Source of the DNA: Desulfolutivibrio sulfoxidireducens
GTDB lineage: Bacteria > Desulfobacterota > Desulfovibrionia > Desulfovibrionales > Desulfovibrionaceae
Direction of reading: 5' to 3'
Assembly: GCF_013376475.1 (NCBI RefSeq)
Contig: NZ_CP045508.1
Span: 2,578,001-2,642,000 of the forward strand
DNA: 64,000 bases
Part shown: positions 16,682 through 25,730 of the stretch, piece after piece
Layout: each line of letters opens with the position of its first letter
How positions within the stretch are numbered: the stretch's first letter is position 1
Position numbers and translations under genes: made by a program
The notes under the pieces: generated by a model
Databases searched by the model: none
What the model saw: the letters and a program-made list of their open reading frames with translations, nothing else
Told to the model about the DNA's origin: nothing

Positions 16682-17926
16682 TCACCCGGCCAATTCCTCA
16701 TACACCCGCAAGATGCGTTGCCCCACCACGTTCCAGTCCCGATGTTCACGCACCCACTGGGCGGCGTTGTCCGCCAGTTCGGCGCACAGGCGAGGGCTGT
16801 CCACCATGCGTCCCAGGTGTTCCGCCAGGCTGGCCGTGTCGTCGGCGCGACAGACGAGGCCTGTTTTTTCGTGTTCCACCATCTCACACAGGGCGGCCAC
16901 ATCGGAAACGATCACCGGCTTGCCCATGGCCATGGCCTCCAGCGGCTTGAGAGGCGGAACGCACTGGCAGACACGGGCGTTGATACGCGGGAAGGCCATG
17001 ATGTCGATGATGGAATAATAGCGTTGCACATCCGCAAAGGGCACGCGTCCGGCAAGGACGATGGCGTCATGTTGTCCGTACACGACATGGTGGCGACCGA
17101 GTATTTCGCTGTGCGGGCCATCACCCACCACCAGCATGGCCAGATTCGCCCCCTGCGCATTCAACTCCAGCACCGCGTCCATGAGTCGTTCCAGACCCTC
17201 ATACACGGTGACGCTGCCGATGAAGCCCACGACCTTGCGCCCAGCAAGGCCCAGCGTGGCCTTGAGTTCCTTGTCCGGGGGCATGGGGGCAAAGCGTGCG
17301 CCGTCCACGGCATTGGGCAACACGGTTATTTTTTCCGCCGCCACCCCCTGGCCCGCCAGTTCATCGCGCAAGGCCTCGGAAATGGCAAACACCGCATCGG
17401 CCTGTTTGCCTGTTTCCAGTTCCAGGGCATGGCGTTCCGCATACTCTTCCGTGGTCGGAAACCAGGGGATGCGGCTGGCCCGCGTGTAATGCCACATGCC
17501 CCGGTATTCATAGATGCTTTTGATGCCGCGGTCACGCCCGGCCATGACCGCCGGCCAGCCGTTTTCAATGTCCGAGGCGGCATGCACGATACGGGCGCCA
17601 GTCTGGCGGATGACCCGCGCGAACAGGTTGAGGGACATGGCCCGGTAGCGCTCGCCGCAGTTGGACTGCTCCGGCGCCAGATGAGGCAGGCGGTGATAGA
17701 CGACGCCGTCGAGTTCGTCATGCCTGCCCGGGGGCAATGCCTGCGCATTCACTTCAACCCAGGGAAAGCCGGGACGGGTGTACACCTCCGAATCCACACC
17801 CGAGGCGCGCAGGAAGGTGGCAATGGAGTGGGAACGTACCGCATAGCCTGATTTCGCATGAGGAAACGAACTATGCAGCGCCAGGAGAACCTTGCAGCCG
17901 TTATGGACTTCAGACCAGGAGGGCAT
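16682..17926 (-). CDS. Glycosyltransferase family 4
   Basis: A 414-residue GT-B enzyme. The N-terminal half begins VLLALHSSFPHAKSGYAVRS, where the glycine-rich loop binds the acceptor side. The C-terminal nucleotide-sugar half shows ITVLPNAVDGARFAP, KVVGFIGSVTVYEGLERLMD, LAMLVVGDGPHSE and PPLKPLEAMAMGKPVIVSDV with the E-x7-E type motif of GT4. The donor and acceptor sugars cannot be deduced. Its start overlaps the upstream GT2 gene by 17 bases, which implies a shared transcript for a surface polysaccharide. Confidence 0.9.
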   Translation of the reverse strand: MPSWSEVHNGCKVLLALHSSFPHAKSGYAVRSHSIATFLRASGVDSEVYTRPGFPWVEVNAQALPPGRHDELDGVVYHRLPHLAPEQSNCGERYRAMSLNLFARVIRQTGARIVHAASDIENGWPAVMAGRDRGIKSIYEYRGMWHYTRASRIPWFPTTEEYAERHALELETGKQADAVFAISEALRDELAGQGVAAEKITVLPNAVDGARFAPMPPDKELKATLGLAGRKVVGFIGSVTVYEGLERLMDAVLELNAQGANLAMLVVGDGPHSEILGRHHVVYGQHDAIVLAGRVPFADVQRYYSIIDIMAFPRINARVCQCVPPLKPLEAMAMGKPVIVSDVAALCEMVEHEKTGLVCRADDTASLAEHLGRMVDSPRLCAELADNAAQWVREHRDWNVVGQRILRVYEELAG

Positions 17927-18809
17927 GCGCTTGCTCCGGTTGAATCATGGTTTCCACCCAGAAGACGCAATAGCCAAGCAGGGCTCGCGAATACTTTTCA
18001 TTGAGTTCATGCCATGCCCTTTGTCGCAAGGTATAGCGCCACGACGCGTCAAAGGCGGCTCCGGCCACGGCCTTGGCCGAAGGCAGATGCCGTTGGCGTT
18101 GCACGTCCGGGCACAGCCCGTACAGGCGGATGGATATGTCCAACGCCCCGTATCCCTGTGGCTGCGTTTCGTCAAAACCCCCCAGGGCGTAAAAGGCGCC
18201 GGCGTCCACGGCCATATTCTCATCCAGATCCACAGCCCAGGTATGGGGCATGTTCACCCGTGAAAAACGGCCGAAAAGCGTGGCGGGCACTTCCTCGGTT
18301 CCGCTGATCGCACCGCGCGCGCCAAGCGGCCTGTGCTCCTTGAAGCAGCGCAGATAGTGGGTCAGGATATCCGGTTGCGGCCGCACCGCGTCGGAGAGAA
18401 AGACCAGCACAGGCGCTTCGGCGCACGCCGAACCCAGGTTGCGGGCGAGATGGGTGTTCACCGGCGAACGCAGCCGGACCCGCGCGTCTCCCAGAGACAG
18501 AAGTCGTGGGGCCAGGGACGAGTCACAGGCGTTGTCCACCATGATCAATTGAAACGGGCAGCCTGCCTGGTCCCGCAACAGGTGCAGCCCCACCACGGCA
18601 CATGGGTCGGGCCGGGTGATTTCCACGATGACGCTGACTGCCGGCGGGGACGGTTGGGAATCCACTTCCAGGCTCTCCAAAAACTGACCGTATCCGAACT
18701 GCCTGCCCAGCCAGCCTTTCGCCCGCAGCCGTGCGGACAGTTCCGGGAACAACCCGGCAGGATGCCCCAGGATGGGGTCGGATGGTGACCGCGCGTGGTC
18801 TGTCGTCAT
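17910..18809 (-). CDS. Glycosyltransferase family 2-like protein
   Basis: A 299-residue GT-A fold protein. VSVIVEITRPDPCAVVGLHL and FQLIMVDNACDSSLAPRL correspond to the first strands of GT2. ARNLGSACAEAPVLVFLSDA contains the position of the DxD motif, but it reads LSDAV, so only one acidic residue is seen there. FYALGGFDETQPQGYGALDI is the acceptor-side GGFDE motif. A leader of about 55 residues precedes the domain. It is the first gene of the minus-strand group; the missing second acidic residue makes an altered metal site possible. Confidence 0.8.
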   Translation of the reverse strand: MTTDHARSPSDPILGHPAGLFPELSARLRAKGWLGRQFGYGQFLESLEVDSQPSPPAVSVIVEITRPDPCAVVGLHLLRDQAGCPFQLIMVDNACDSSLAPRLLSLGDARVRLRSPVNTHLARNLGSACAEAPVLVFLSDAVRPQPDILTHYLRCFKEHRPLGARGAISGTEEVPATLFGRFSRVNMPHTWAVDLDENMAVDAGAFYALGGFDETQPQGYGALDISIRLYGLCPDVQRQRHLPSAKAVAGAAFDASWRYTLRQRAWHELNEKYSRALLGYCVFWVETMIQPEQAHALLV

Positions 18810-19573
18810 ATGGTTTCCCCTGATGCCTCTGGTGACATGTGTTTTCAGCCTCCGCCGGACACCCTCTGGCGCCGTTGGTGTTGGGCGGCGGCGATGAGGA
18901 TGTTCATGACGAACGCCTCAACAGGAAATCATGATCCAACTTCACGCACCGGCGGAAAAACAAGGCACGCCAAACCGCAGTGTCCCCCAACGTGCCGGCA
19001 CCGTCGATGACCTCCCTACAAATGTGCAATCCATTGTGCAATCCCTAGCAGCATGATATCCCCTTGTCAAACGGCTCTCGTAGTATCTCGTTTAGTCAAT
19101 GCAATGTCCGCTTTCCGTCTCACGGAAGGACAACACGGGAACGTGAGCCGTGCGCCGAGGAAGGGACCAAGACGGACGTCCGGTTCATCAAAGGCCCTCC
19201 GTGAGGAAAATCTCGGACCGCTTGTCAACGCATGCGCTGCCTGGATCGGTCATTCCATGTGCTCCTGGCATACAATATCGCATACCCCTTGACAAATGAT
19301 TGACCAAATGGATAACATTTCAACATTCGTGCATTGTTCAGAGCGGATATGGACCACTCGGTCCGAGATTCACCACAAAAGACGCCATGCCGGCCTTCGA
19401 AAGGCATCCGAAAAGGCAGTGATCGCTGGATCGACATGCCCAGGGTTCTCGTGTCCGTGAATCCTCACATATTTGATGCAAACCTCGTGCCGGCGACCGC
19501 CAGGCCCGGAGGCGCGTCGGCGACCGCGGACCGCCGGGGAACAATATTTCCCCGGCAGGGAGTCACGCCAGGG
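18810..19573. other. 764-base divergent spacer without a convincing gene
   Basis: This spacer separates the minus-strand GT2 gene from the plus-strand membrane-protein gene. It is lower in GC than its flanks around 19020-19340. A ten-base direct repeat TGTGCAATCC occurs twice at about 19022-19045. Short open frames are present, but none shows a ribosome-binding site or a recognisable family. Confidence 0.6.
19289..19316 (+). promoter_or_regulatory. Candidate sigma-70-type promoter
   Basis: TTGACA (19289-19294) is followed after 16 bases by GATAAC (19311-19316), four of six matches to the -10 consensus, in an AT-rich patch about 260 bases before the membrane-protein gene. It is the best promoter-like match in this spacer; not tested. 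Confidence 0.35.
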
Positions 19574-21451
19574 ATGGCCTTGGAATCTGAAACGGACATG
19601 AATGGTATGCGGGAACGAGGGGAAACGTCCGCCGCGAAAACGGCCGGGGGGCGCGCCCCCTGGCTTTCCGCCGTCGCCTTGGGCCTGGCCGTGGCCCTTT
19701 TGGGATTGTGGCCCCACCTGCGCTTTTCAGCGGAACACGGCTCGCTGCTTTATTACCAGTCCGCGTATGACGAGGAATACTACGCCAGCGCGGCCATGTC
19801 CGGTTCCCTGCGGCCGGATCGCCTGACCGGGAAACTGGCCGTGCGCGCCCTGGCCGGGCTTGCTGGGCCAGATCTCTCCCTGTCCCTGGTCGCCGCAGAT
19901 GCCGTTCTTCCCTTTTTCGCGGCCCTGGCGGCATATTTCCTGGCCGGCGGCGTCGTCTCCGGGATGGCCCAACGGATGCTTGTGGCCTTGCTCGTCCTTT
20001 TCGGGGAGAGTCTTCTGAACCAGGGGGCCATGCACATCTGGCCGTCAGCCATGGTGACTTGGTTCCAGAAACTCATGGACTGGTCCACCGTCTTTCCGGT
20101 CCACACCACTTTTTTCTTCTCCATCTTCCGTTCCCCTGAGCCGCAGGCCTCCCTCATCTGGTGCTTTCTCGTCCTTGGAATCCTGGCTCGGATCGCCCGC
20201 GACCGCGACCCCAAAACGCACCTTCTCCTTCTGTGCGGACTCAACGCATGCTTCCCGTTCATCTATGCCCCCTGCGGGGTGTCGGTTCTTCTGACCCAGT
20301 TCCTGTGGATCGCTTCGCTCTTTTTCGTGAAACGAAACCGGGGATTGGCGGTCCGCCTGCTCGCCGCAATGGCCTTTGCCGGGGCGGGATTCGCCATCAT
20401 GCTTTTCCAGCCCCCCCTGAACCCGCCCGATGAGCCGCCCAAACTGGCCTTTTCGTCCCGGCTTCCGGTGGTGACCTTCTCCGTCGTGGCCTCCTGCCTT
20501 TTGACCGTCCTGCAGGGGCTGCGACTGCTTCGCGCCCGCCCAGCCCCCGTGAACCCGCGCGATGCCTTGTGCCTGGTCTGCTGCGCCCTGCCGGCGGCGC
20601 TGCTCAACCAACAGATCGTGACCGGCCGGATGACCATGGTCACGCCGTTCGAACTGTCCTTCAACGCCGTGGTCCTGTTTTTCGGCGCTTCCTTCCTGCT
20701 TTCGAGCGTTGTCCTGGCCGGGGGAAAAATGTCCAGGCTTGCCGCCGGGGCGGCGACGACCGGGCTGGCCCTGGTCGTGGCCCTGGTGGTCTGGTCCCAG
20801 GACAGATCGTACGGCATGTGGCTTGGATACAACTATCAGGTCCGGGCCGCGGTCATGGCCGCCGATGCGGCCCGGGCCGCGGACGGCGAAAAGACGCCGT
20901 GGCTTGACGGCTCGGATCTGGCCCTGGTCATGAGCGTGGCCTTCCTGCGGCCCGAGATGCGGCCGGTGTGCCTTTTCTCGCGACTCTTCGACGAACGGTT
21001 TCTGGCGAACATGGGGACCCCCGGATTCGTTCCGCCCAGCGACAATCCCATGCGCGACGAGGTGTTTGAGCACTGGCTCAGAAACGGGTTGACTCCCGAG
21101 GTGGTTTCCCGAACGCTTGTCGCGGAGGCCGAGGCCGGCTCGGGACTCAACATCAATTTCTTTTTCAGTTTCCAGGACAGTTGGAAGCCCTTTTCCCTGG
21201 GCCGGGCCGTGCGGCGCGAAGAGATCAAGGCCTTCATCCCGGACATCGTCCGGGACTACGCGACGTTTTTTTCCGATTGCCGCCAGGCGGACAGGACAGT
21301 CATTTTTTTGTCCACGACGCCCGTGCGGGATGATTCCGCCGGCCCATGCCTGGACGTTTTCCCCGTGGCCAAGGGCACGGTCGGGACCGCCACGGTTTTC
21401 GCGGCCCTGCAACGTGCCGCCGCGCGTCCCGCGACCGGCGGCGAGAGGTAG
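19574..21451 (+). CDS. Polytopic membrane protein of the glycan island, function unknown
   Basis: A protein of about 625 residues. An N-terminal cytoplasmic leader is followed by about ten hydrophobic helices (first WLSAVALGLAVALLGLW), with an acidic/aromatic loop YYQSAYDEEYYASAA after the first one. A soluble region of about 200 residues closes the protein. This layout, with acidic residues in the first outer loop, resembles GT-C-type or glycan-transfer membrane proteins, but no diagnostic motif is recognised. The start is uncertain: ATG at 19574 has AGGGAG upstream, while 19598 and 19607 are alternatives. It ends ten bases before the asparagine synthase gene and is the head of the plus-strand glycan operon. 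Confidence 0.65.
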   Translation: MALESETDMNGMRERGETSAAKTAGGRAPWLSAVALGLAVALLGLWPHLRFSAEHGSLLYYQSAYDEEYYASAAMSGSLRPDRLTGKLAVRALAGLAGPDLSLSLVAADAVLPFFAALAAYFLAGGVVSGMAQRMLVALLVLFGESLLNQGAMHIWPSAMVTWFQKLMDWSTVFPVHTTFFFSIFRSPEPQASLIWCFLVLGILARIARDRDPKTHLLLLCGLNACFPFIYAPCGVSVLLTQFLWIASLFFVKRNRGLAVRLLAAMAFAGAGFAIMLFQPPLNPPDEPPKLAFSSRLPVVTFSVVASCLLTVLQGLRLLRARPAPVNPRDALCLVCCALPAALLNQQIVTGRMTMVTPFELSFNAVVLFFGASFLLSSVVLAGGKMSRLAAGAATTGLALVVALVVWSQDRSYGMWLGYNYQVRAAVMAADAARAADGEKTPWLDGSDLALVMSVAFLRPEMRPVCLFSRLFDERFLANMGTPGFVPPSDNPMRDEVFEHWLRNGLTPEVVSRTLVAEAEAGSGLNINFFFSFQDSWKPFSLGRAVRREEIKAFIPDIVRDYATFFSDCRQADRTVIFLSTTPVRDDSAGPCLDVFPVAKGTVGTATVFAALQRAAARPATGGER

Positions 21452-21460
21452 AAGACAGAC

Positions 21461-23362
21461 ATGTGCGGCATCGTCGGTTTCACGGGTCCCCCCCGCCCGG
21501 ACATCCTTCGGGCCATGTGCGACGCCTTGGCGCATCGCGGTCCCGACGACGCCGGGTATGCCCAGTTCCCCGAGGTCTCGCTGGGCATGCGCCGGCTGGC
21601 CATCGTCGACCTGGAGGGCGGCCGGCAGCCCATGGCCAACGAGGACGGCACGGTGGTCACGGTCTTTAACGGCGAGATTTACAATCACGTGGCCATGCGG
21701 TCCGAACTGGTCCGGCAAGGGCACCGGTTCGCCACCGGGCACAGCGACACGGAATGCGTGGTGCACGCCTTCGAGGAGCATGGCGACGACTGGCCCGAGC
21801 GGTGCGCCGCCAACGGCATGTTCGGCCTGGCCATCTGGGACGCGCGGACGCGCCGGCTTGTGCTCTACCGCGACCGGGTGGGCAAGAAGCCCCTGTACTA
21901 TGCGGCCATCCCCGGGGGAGTGGCCTTCGCCTCGGAGATCAAGGCCCTGCTCGTCCATCCGGAGGTGTCCCGGGAGCTCGATTTCCCGGCCCTGTACGGC
22001 TATTTCGGCCACAAATGCATTGCCGCGCCGCACACGGCCTACCAGGCGATCCGGCAGCTTCCGCCCGGCCACCTTCTGGCTTTTGGCCCGGAGACGGGCC
22101 TGGGGACGCCCCGGCCCTATTGGCGGGCCGACTTTTCCCCGCCGCCCGCCCCGGTCCACGAGGACCAGGCCGCCGCCCGGGTCCTGGAACTGCTCGCCGA
22201 CGCCGTGCGCCTGCGCATGGACTGCGACGTCTCGTATGGGGCCTACCTGTCCGGGGGCATGGACTCGTCGGCCGTGGCCACGCTCATGAGCCGGTTCTCC
22301 TCCCGGCCGGTGATGACCTTCTGCCTGGGCTACGAGGACCTCACGGGCGGCCAGGCCGCCGGCAAGGACGCGGATCTGCGCTTCGCCCGGATGGTCGCCA
22401 AGCGCCTTTGCACGGACCACCACGAGCACATCGTGTCCGCCGCCGGTTTCGCGAAGGATCTGCCCGACGCCCTGGCGGCCATGGATGAACCGTTTTCCGG
22501 GGCCATCTCCACCTATTTCCTGTCCTCGTTCATGCGCCGGCACATCACCGTGGCCGTGTCCGGCGACGGCTCGGACGAGCTCTTCGCCAGCTATCTGCCC
22601 CAGCGCCTGGCCTTTCCCCTGGCCGCCTGGCGCACATACCAGGCTGCCGGTCGCGGCTACGCGGAACTGACGCCGGCCGAGCGGGCGGCCCTTGTCCCTT
22701 TTGACAACGTCGAGGGGGTGTCGTTTCTTTCCCGGTTGGCCGCCTGTCCCGGAGACGGGAACGCCGCATGGAGGGAAGCGCTTTCCGTTTTTTCACACGA
22801 CGAACGCAGGGAACTGCTTTCCCCGGAATTTGTGGATGCCGCCGGCGAGACAGTGGGGAAAAGCCTCTACGCGGACCTGGCGGCGGACCTCACGGCCGCC
22901 GATGCGCTCAACGCCCAGCTCGAGATCGACCAGCGGGGCCTTTTGCCCGACCAGGTGCTGCCCTTTGTCGACCGGCTGTCCATGGCCCATTCCATCGAGG
23001 TGCGGTGCCCGTTTCTGGACCACCGGCTGGTCGAATACGTCAACGGGTTGCCGGGGGACCAAAAGATCAGGGGCGGGGTCACGAAATATATCCTGCGCCG
23101 CGCCCTCGAAGGGATCTTGCCCGCCGAGGTGATCGACAGACCCAAGGAGGGCTTCGTGCAGCCCGTCTACACCTGGATGCACGGGCCGTTGCAAAAACTG
23201 GTGGCGTCCTCTATGGATGGCCTGCCGGATGCCTTGTTTCGACGCCGCACCGTGGCCTGCCTGCGGGACAGATTTCTGTCCGGGGAACGGGGATTGGAGG
23301 CCAGGATCTGGAATCTGGTCTGTTTTTCCTTATGGTTTTCACGCCATGCGGGCAACATATAA
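21461..23362 (+). CDS. asnB: Asparagine synthase (glutamine-hydrolysing) family
   Basis: A 633-residue two-domain enzyme. Met-Cys2 starts the Ntn glutaminase domain (MCGIVGFTG, ALAHRGPDDAG, RLAIVDLEGGRQPM, VFNGEIYNH). The synthetase domain has the ATP-pyrophosphatase loop YLSGGMDSSAVATL (about 263-276), then TVAVSGDGSDELFASY and RCPFLDHRLVEYV. In surface-polysaccharide clusters such enzymes often amidate uronic acids or amino-sugar acids rather than make free asparagine, and its position suggests that here (inference). Start supported by the obligatory Cys2 and an AGAGG upstream. Confidence 0.92.
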   Translation: MCGIVGFTGPPRPDILRAMCDALAHRGPDDAGYAQFPEVSLGMRRLAIVDLEGGRQPMANEDGTVVTVFNGEIYNHVAMRSELVRQGHRFATGHSDTECVVHAFEEHGDDWPERCAANGMFGLAIWDARTRRLVLYRDRVGKKPLYYAAIPGGVAFASEIKALLVHPEVSRELDFPALYGYFGHKCIAAPHTAYQAIRQLPPGHLLAFGPETGLGTPRPYWRADFSPPPAPVHEDQAAARVLELLADAVRLRMDCDVSYGAYLSGGMDSSAVATLMSRFSSRPVMTFCLGYEDLTGGQAAGKDADLRFARMVAKRLCTDHHEHIVSAAGFAKDLPDALAAMDEPFSGAISTYFLSSFMRRHITVAVSGDGSDELFASYLPQRLAFPLAAWRTYQAAGRGYAELTPAERAALVPFDNVEGVSFLSRLAACPGDGNAAWREALSVFSHDERRELLSPEFVDAAGETVGKSLYADLAADLTAADALNAQLEIDQRGLLPDQVLPFVDRLSMAHSIEVRCPFLDHRLVEYVNGLPGDQKIRGGVTKYILRRALEGILPAEVIDRPKEGFVQPVYTWMHGPLQKLVASSMDGLPDALFRRRTVACLRDRFLSGERGLEARIWNLVCFSLWFSRHAGNI

Positions 23363-23376
23363 GGTGGGAAGACGTC

Positions 23377-23913
23377 GTGGATAACGAAAGCCGCGTTGTG
23401 CTTGTTCCCCTGGATCGCGAGCACCTCGACGCCAGCCGGCGCTGGGCCAACGATCCAGTCCTCAACAGGGCCATGCTGCGCGCGTTGCCGGCCAGCGAAA
23501 GCGGCCAGGAACGCTGGTACGCCGGCATTGCGGACAACCCGGAAAAAATGGTCTTCGCCGTCATCTGGCGGGCGGACGGCCGACACATCGGCAACACCGG
23601 ACTCTACGGCATCGATTGGCTCCATCGCCGGGCGGACTTCTGGATTCTCATCGGCGAGGCGGACTATCGCGGCCAGGGAGTCGGCTCCGAGGTCACGGCC
23701 CGGATGCGCCGGTTCGCCTTCGACAACCTGGGCCTGAACCGCCTGTGCCTGCGGGTGGACCCGGACAACGCCGCGGCCGTGGCCCTGTACGCCAGCCAGG
23801 GATTCGTGCGCGAGGGCGTCCTGCGCCAGGACTCCTACATCGAGGGACGCTTCAGGGACATCCTGATCATGTCCCAACTCAAAAGGGAATATGAACAGCA
23901 AAAGCGACATTAA
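23377..23913 (+). CDS. GNAT-family N-acetyltransferase (PseH/RimJ-like)
   Basis: A 178-residue GNAT protein: VVLVPLDREHLDASRRWAND at the start, then HIGNTGLYGIDWLHRRADF, the acetyl-CoA loop YRGQGVGSEVTARM, and RLCLRVDPDNAAAVALYASQ. This is close to the RimJ/PseH branch, which N-acetylates amino sugars in nonulosonate and glycan pathways. The start chosen is GTG at 23377 after AAGGTGGGA. It follows asnB by 14 bases and overlaps the radical SAM gene by 23 bases. With a WecE-type aminotransferase in the same island, acetylation of an amino sugar is a reasonable guess. Confidence 0.82.
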   Translation: MDNESRVVLVPLDREHLDASRRWANDPVLNRAMLRALPASESGQERWYAGIADNPEKMVFAVIWRADGRHIGNTGLYGIDWLHRRADFWILIGEADYRGQGVGSEVTARMRRFAFDNLGLNRLCLRVDPDNAAAVALYASQGFVREGVLRQDSYIEGRFRDILIMSQLKREYEQQKRH

Positions 23914-24832
23914 AAAGGTCACCCGGATCGAGGAGGCGCGGGGATTTCCGGCGGTCATCCTGCTGGACAACACCAATGCCTGCAATTTGCGCTGCTCCAT
24001 GTGCGACCACGTGAACATGAAGCACCACCGCCCCCTGGCCCGGATGGACTACGGCCTGTACACGAGGCTTGTGGACGAGATCGCCCTGGAGCGCCCGGAC
24101 GCCCGGGTATGGGAGATCTTTTTCGGCGAGCCCTTCCTGTGTCCGGACATGGCCGAGCGCATCCGCTACGCCAAGGACCGGGGGCTGACGGACGTGGTGC
24201 TCAACAGCAACGGCGTGCTGATGTCCGAACGCAAGGCCCGGGCCGTGATCGAGGCCGGCCTCGACGCCATCTATGTGGGCATCGACGCCTCCACGGCCGG
24301 GACCTACGCGAAGATCCGCGTCGGCGGCAATTTCGACCGGGCCGTGGCCAATGTCCTTGGCTATCGCGACCTTCTGGCCGCGCATGGCCGCCCGGACCAA
24401 AAACTTTTCGTGCAGTTCGTGGTTTCCGAGCCAAACGAAAGCGAGGTGGAGGCGTTCCGGGCCTTTTGGAACAGCCACGGGGTCAATGTGAAAATCCGGC
24501 CCAAGGTCAGTTGGGCCGGCCTGGTCTCGGCCGAAAACCTGAACGACAACGAGGACGTGCCCCGCAAACCCTGCTACTGGCTCATGCGCACCATCAACAT
24601 CTGCGCCGACGGCCGGGTGGCCCTGTGCTCCGTGGACGTGCACTGCCGCGTGCCCTGCGGCGACGCCACGAGCACGAGCATCAAGGACCTATGGGCCGGC
24701 CGGTTGGCCGATTTCCGGCGCATGCATCGGGAAGGCCGCTTTGACCAATTGCCGGCCATGTGCCGCGACTGTCGCGACTGGCAGTCGGCCTACGCCGAAT
24801 ACCACGCCCCGGGCGCGTCCGGTTCAAAATGA
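23891..24832 (+). CDS. Radical SAM / SPASM domain protein
   Basis: A 313-residue enzyme. The radical SAM cluster is CNLRCSMC (Cys31, Cys35, Cys38); FFGEPFLCPDMAERI is the SAM-binding GGEP-like region, here FGEP. A C-terminal SPASM-type region has further cysteines: PCYWLMRTINICADG, ALCSVDVHCRVPCGD and MCRDCRDW, enough for an extra cluster. Related proteins in polysaccharide clusters carry out radical modification of sugars or peptides; the substrate here is unknown. Its start overlaps the GNAT gene by 23 bases, and a mini reading frame begins inside its last codons. Confidence 0.87.
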   Translation: MNSKSDIKKVTRIEEARGFPAVILLDNTNACNLRCSMCDHVNMKHHRPLARMDYGLYTRLVDEIALERPDARVWEIFFGEPFLCPDMAERIRYAKDRGLTDVVLNSNGVLMSERKARAVIEAGLDAIYVGIDASTAGTYAKIRVGGNFDRAVANVLGYRDLLAAHGRPDQKLFVQFVVSEPNESEVEAFRAFWNSHGVNVKIRPKVSWAGLVSAENLNDNEDVPRKPCYWLMRTINICADGRVALCSVDVHCRVPCGDATSTSIKDLWAGRLADFRRMHREGRFDQLPAMCRDCRDWQSAYAEYHAPGASGSK

Positions 24833-24903
24833 ACGACGACGGCGCAAAGGCCCGGGCGTTCGAGCGGCACGATCCCGCCGCGCCGCATGTGGGGCCGAAA
24901 TGA
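24829..24903 (+). CDS. 24-codon mini reading frame bridging two genes
   Basis: An ATG overlapping the radical SAM stop begins a 24-residue frame (MNDDGAKARAFERHDPAA then PHVGPK) whose TGA overlaps the ATG of the next methyltransferase gene. Its first 33 bases match the first 33 bases of the methyltransferase gene (24900-24932) at 28 positions, so the methyltransferase start looks duplicated 71 bases upstream. It may work as a translational coupling device or be the scar of a small duplication. Whether it is translated is unknown. Confidence 0.4.
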   Translation: MNDDGAKARAFERHDPAAPHVGPK

Positions 24904-25730
24904 ACGGCGACGACGCCAAGGCCAGGGCGGTCATCCTCGCCAGGGTGGTCGACCGGGAGCCGATACGCCGCCAGGGGGAGGCCTGGGTCTTCCTCGACGC
25001 CCCGGCCGCGTCGTCGGCCGCGTCGCGAAGCGCCTTCGACGCCCTGCGCGAACGCCTCAAGGGCCTGGGGAGCCTCTATCCCCTGCTGGTGGCCATCTTT
25101 TCCCCGGTTCTGCCCTCGCGGGCCTACACCCGGGCCCTGGCCGCCACGCTGGCCCGCCATGCCCCGGGCGCGGCCGTTTTGAATCTGGGCAGCGGTCCGG
25201 GACGGACGCTTCGGCGCAAGGACGTGGTCAACGTGGACATGTTTCCCCTGCCCGGCGTGGACATGGCCGCCGATCTGGCCAGCCTGCCGATCCGGTCCGG
25301 CAGCGTGGATCTGGCCTTGTCCATCGCGGTCCTGGAGCACGTGCCCGACCCCGGCCGGCTAGGGGCGGAAATGGTCCGCATCCTGCGCCCGGGGGGGGAG
25401 ATCGTCTGCTTCGTGCCTTTTTTGCAGCCCTTTCACGCCGCCCCGGACGATTATTCGCGCCTGACCCTGCCGGGACTGCGACATCTTTTCCAGGGCCTGG
25501 AGATCGTATCCACGGGCATCGGGTCCGGCCCGGTCTCGGCCCTCTTGTGGACCGCCCAGCATGTGGCGGCCATGCTGCTCTCCCTCGGGTCGTCCCGGGC
25601 CTACTTTCTGCTTTTGCCCCTGGTCATGGTCGCCACGTGGCCGGTGAAGTTTCTGGACTTCTTCCTTGAACGTCATCCCCGGGCCGCGGATGCGGCCGGG
25701 GGTTTTTTCCTGGTGGCGAAAAAGCCATGA
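24900..25730 (+). CDS. Class I SAM-dependent methyltransferase with C-terminal hydrophobic segment
   Basis: A 276-residue protein. The SAM site is AAVLNLGSGPGRTLRRKDVV with VNVDMFPLPGVDMAADL and GSVDLALSIAVLEHVPDPGR; the post-motif LRPGGEIVCFVPFLQPFHAA contains the histidine and aromatic residues common in glycan and ubiquinone-type methyltransferases. A hydrophobic stretch near the end (about 226-250) could touch the membrane. The start overlaps the mini-frame stop (ATGA), and its own stop overlaps the next GT2 start (ATGA). Confidence 0.85.
   Translation: MNGDDAKARAVILARVVDREPIRRQGEAWVFLDAPAASSAASRSAFDALRERLKGLGSLYPLLVAIFSPVLPSRAYTRALAATLARHAPGAAVLNLGSGPGRTLRRKDVVNVDMFPLPGVDMAADLASLPIRSGSVDLALSIAVLEHVPDPGRLGAEMVRILRPGGEIVCFVPFLQPFHAAPDDYSRLTLPGLRHLFQGLEIVSTGIGSGPVSALLWTAQHVAAMLLSLGSSRAYFLLLPLVMVATWPVKFLDFFLERHPRAADAAGGFFLVAKKP

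Noticed and set aside
16549..16902. N-terminal extension of the methyltransferase frame to 16902
   Set aside because: The added residues overlap the GT4 gene on the same strand and do not look like a methyltransferase N-terminus.
19053..19292. 79-codon frame in the spacer before the membrane-protein gene
   Set aside because: No ribosome-binding site and no recognisable family; composition is not coding-like.
20045..22543. 832-codon minus-strand frame opposite the membrane protein and asparagine synthase
   Set aside because: Shadow of the real genes: basic, low-complexity composition, and no ribosome-binding site or motif.
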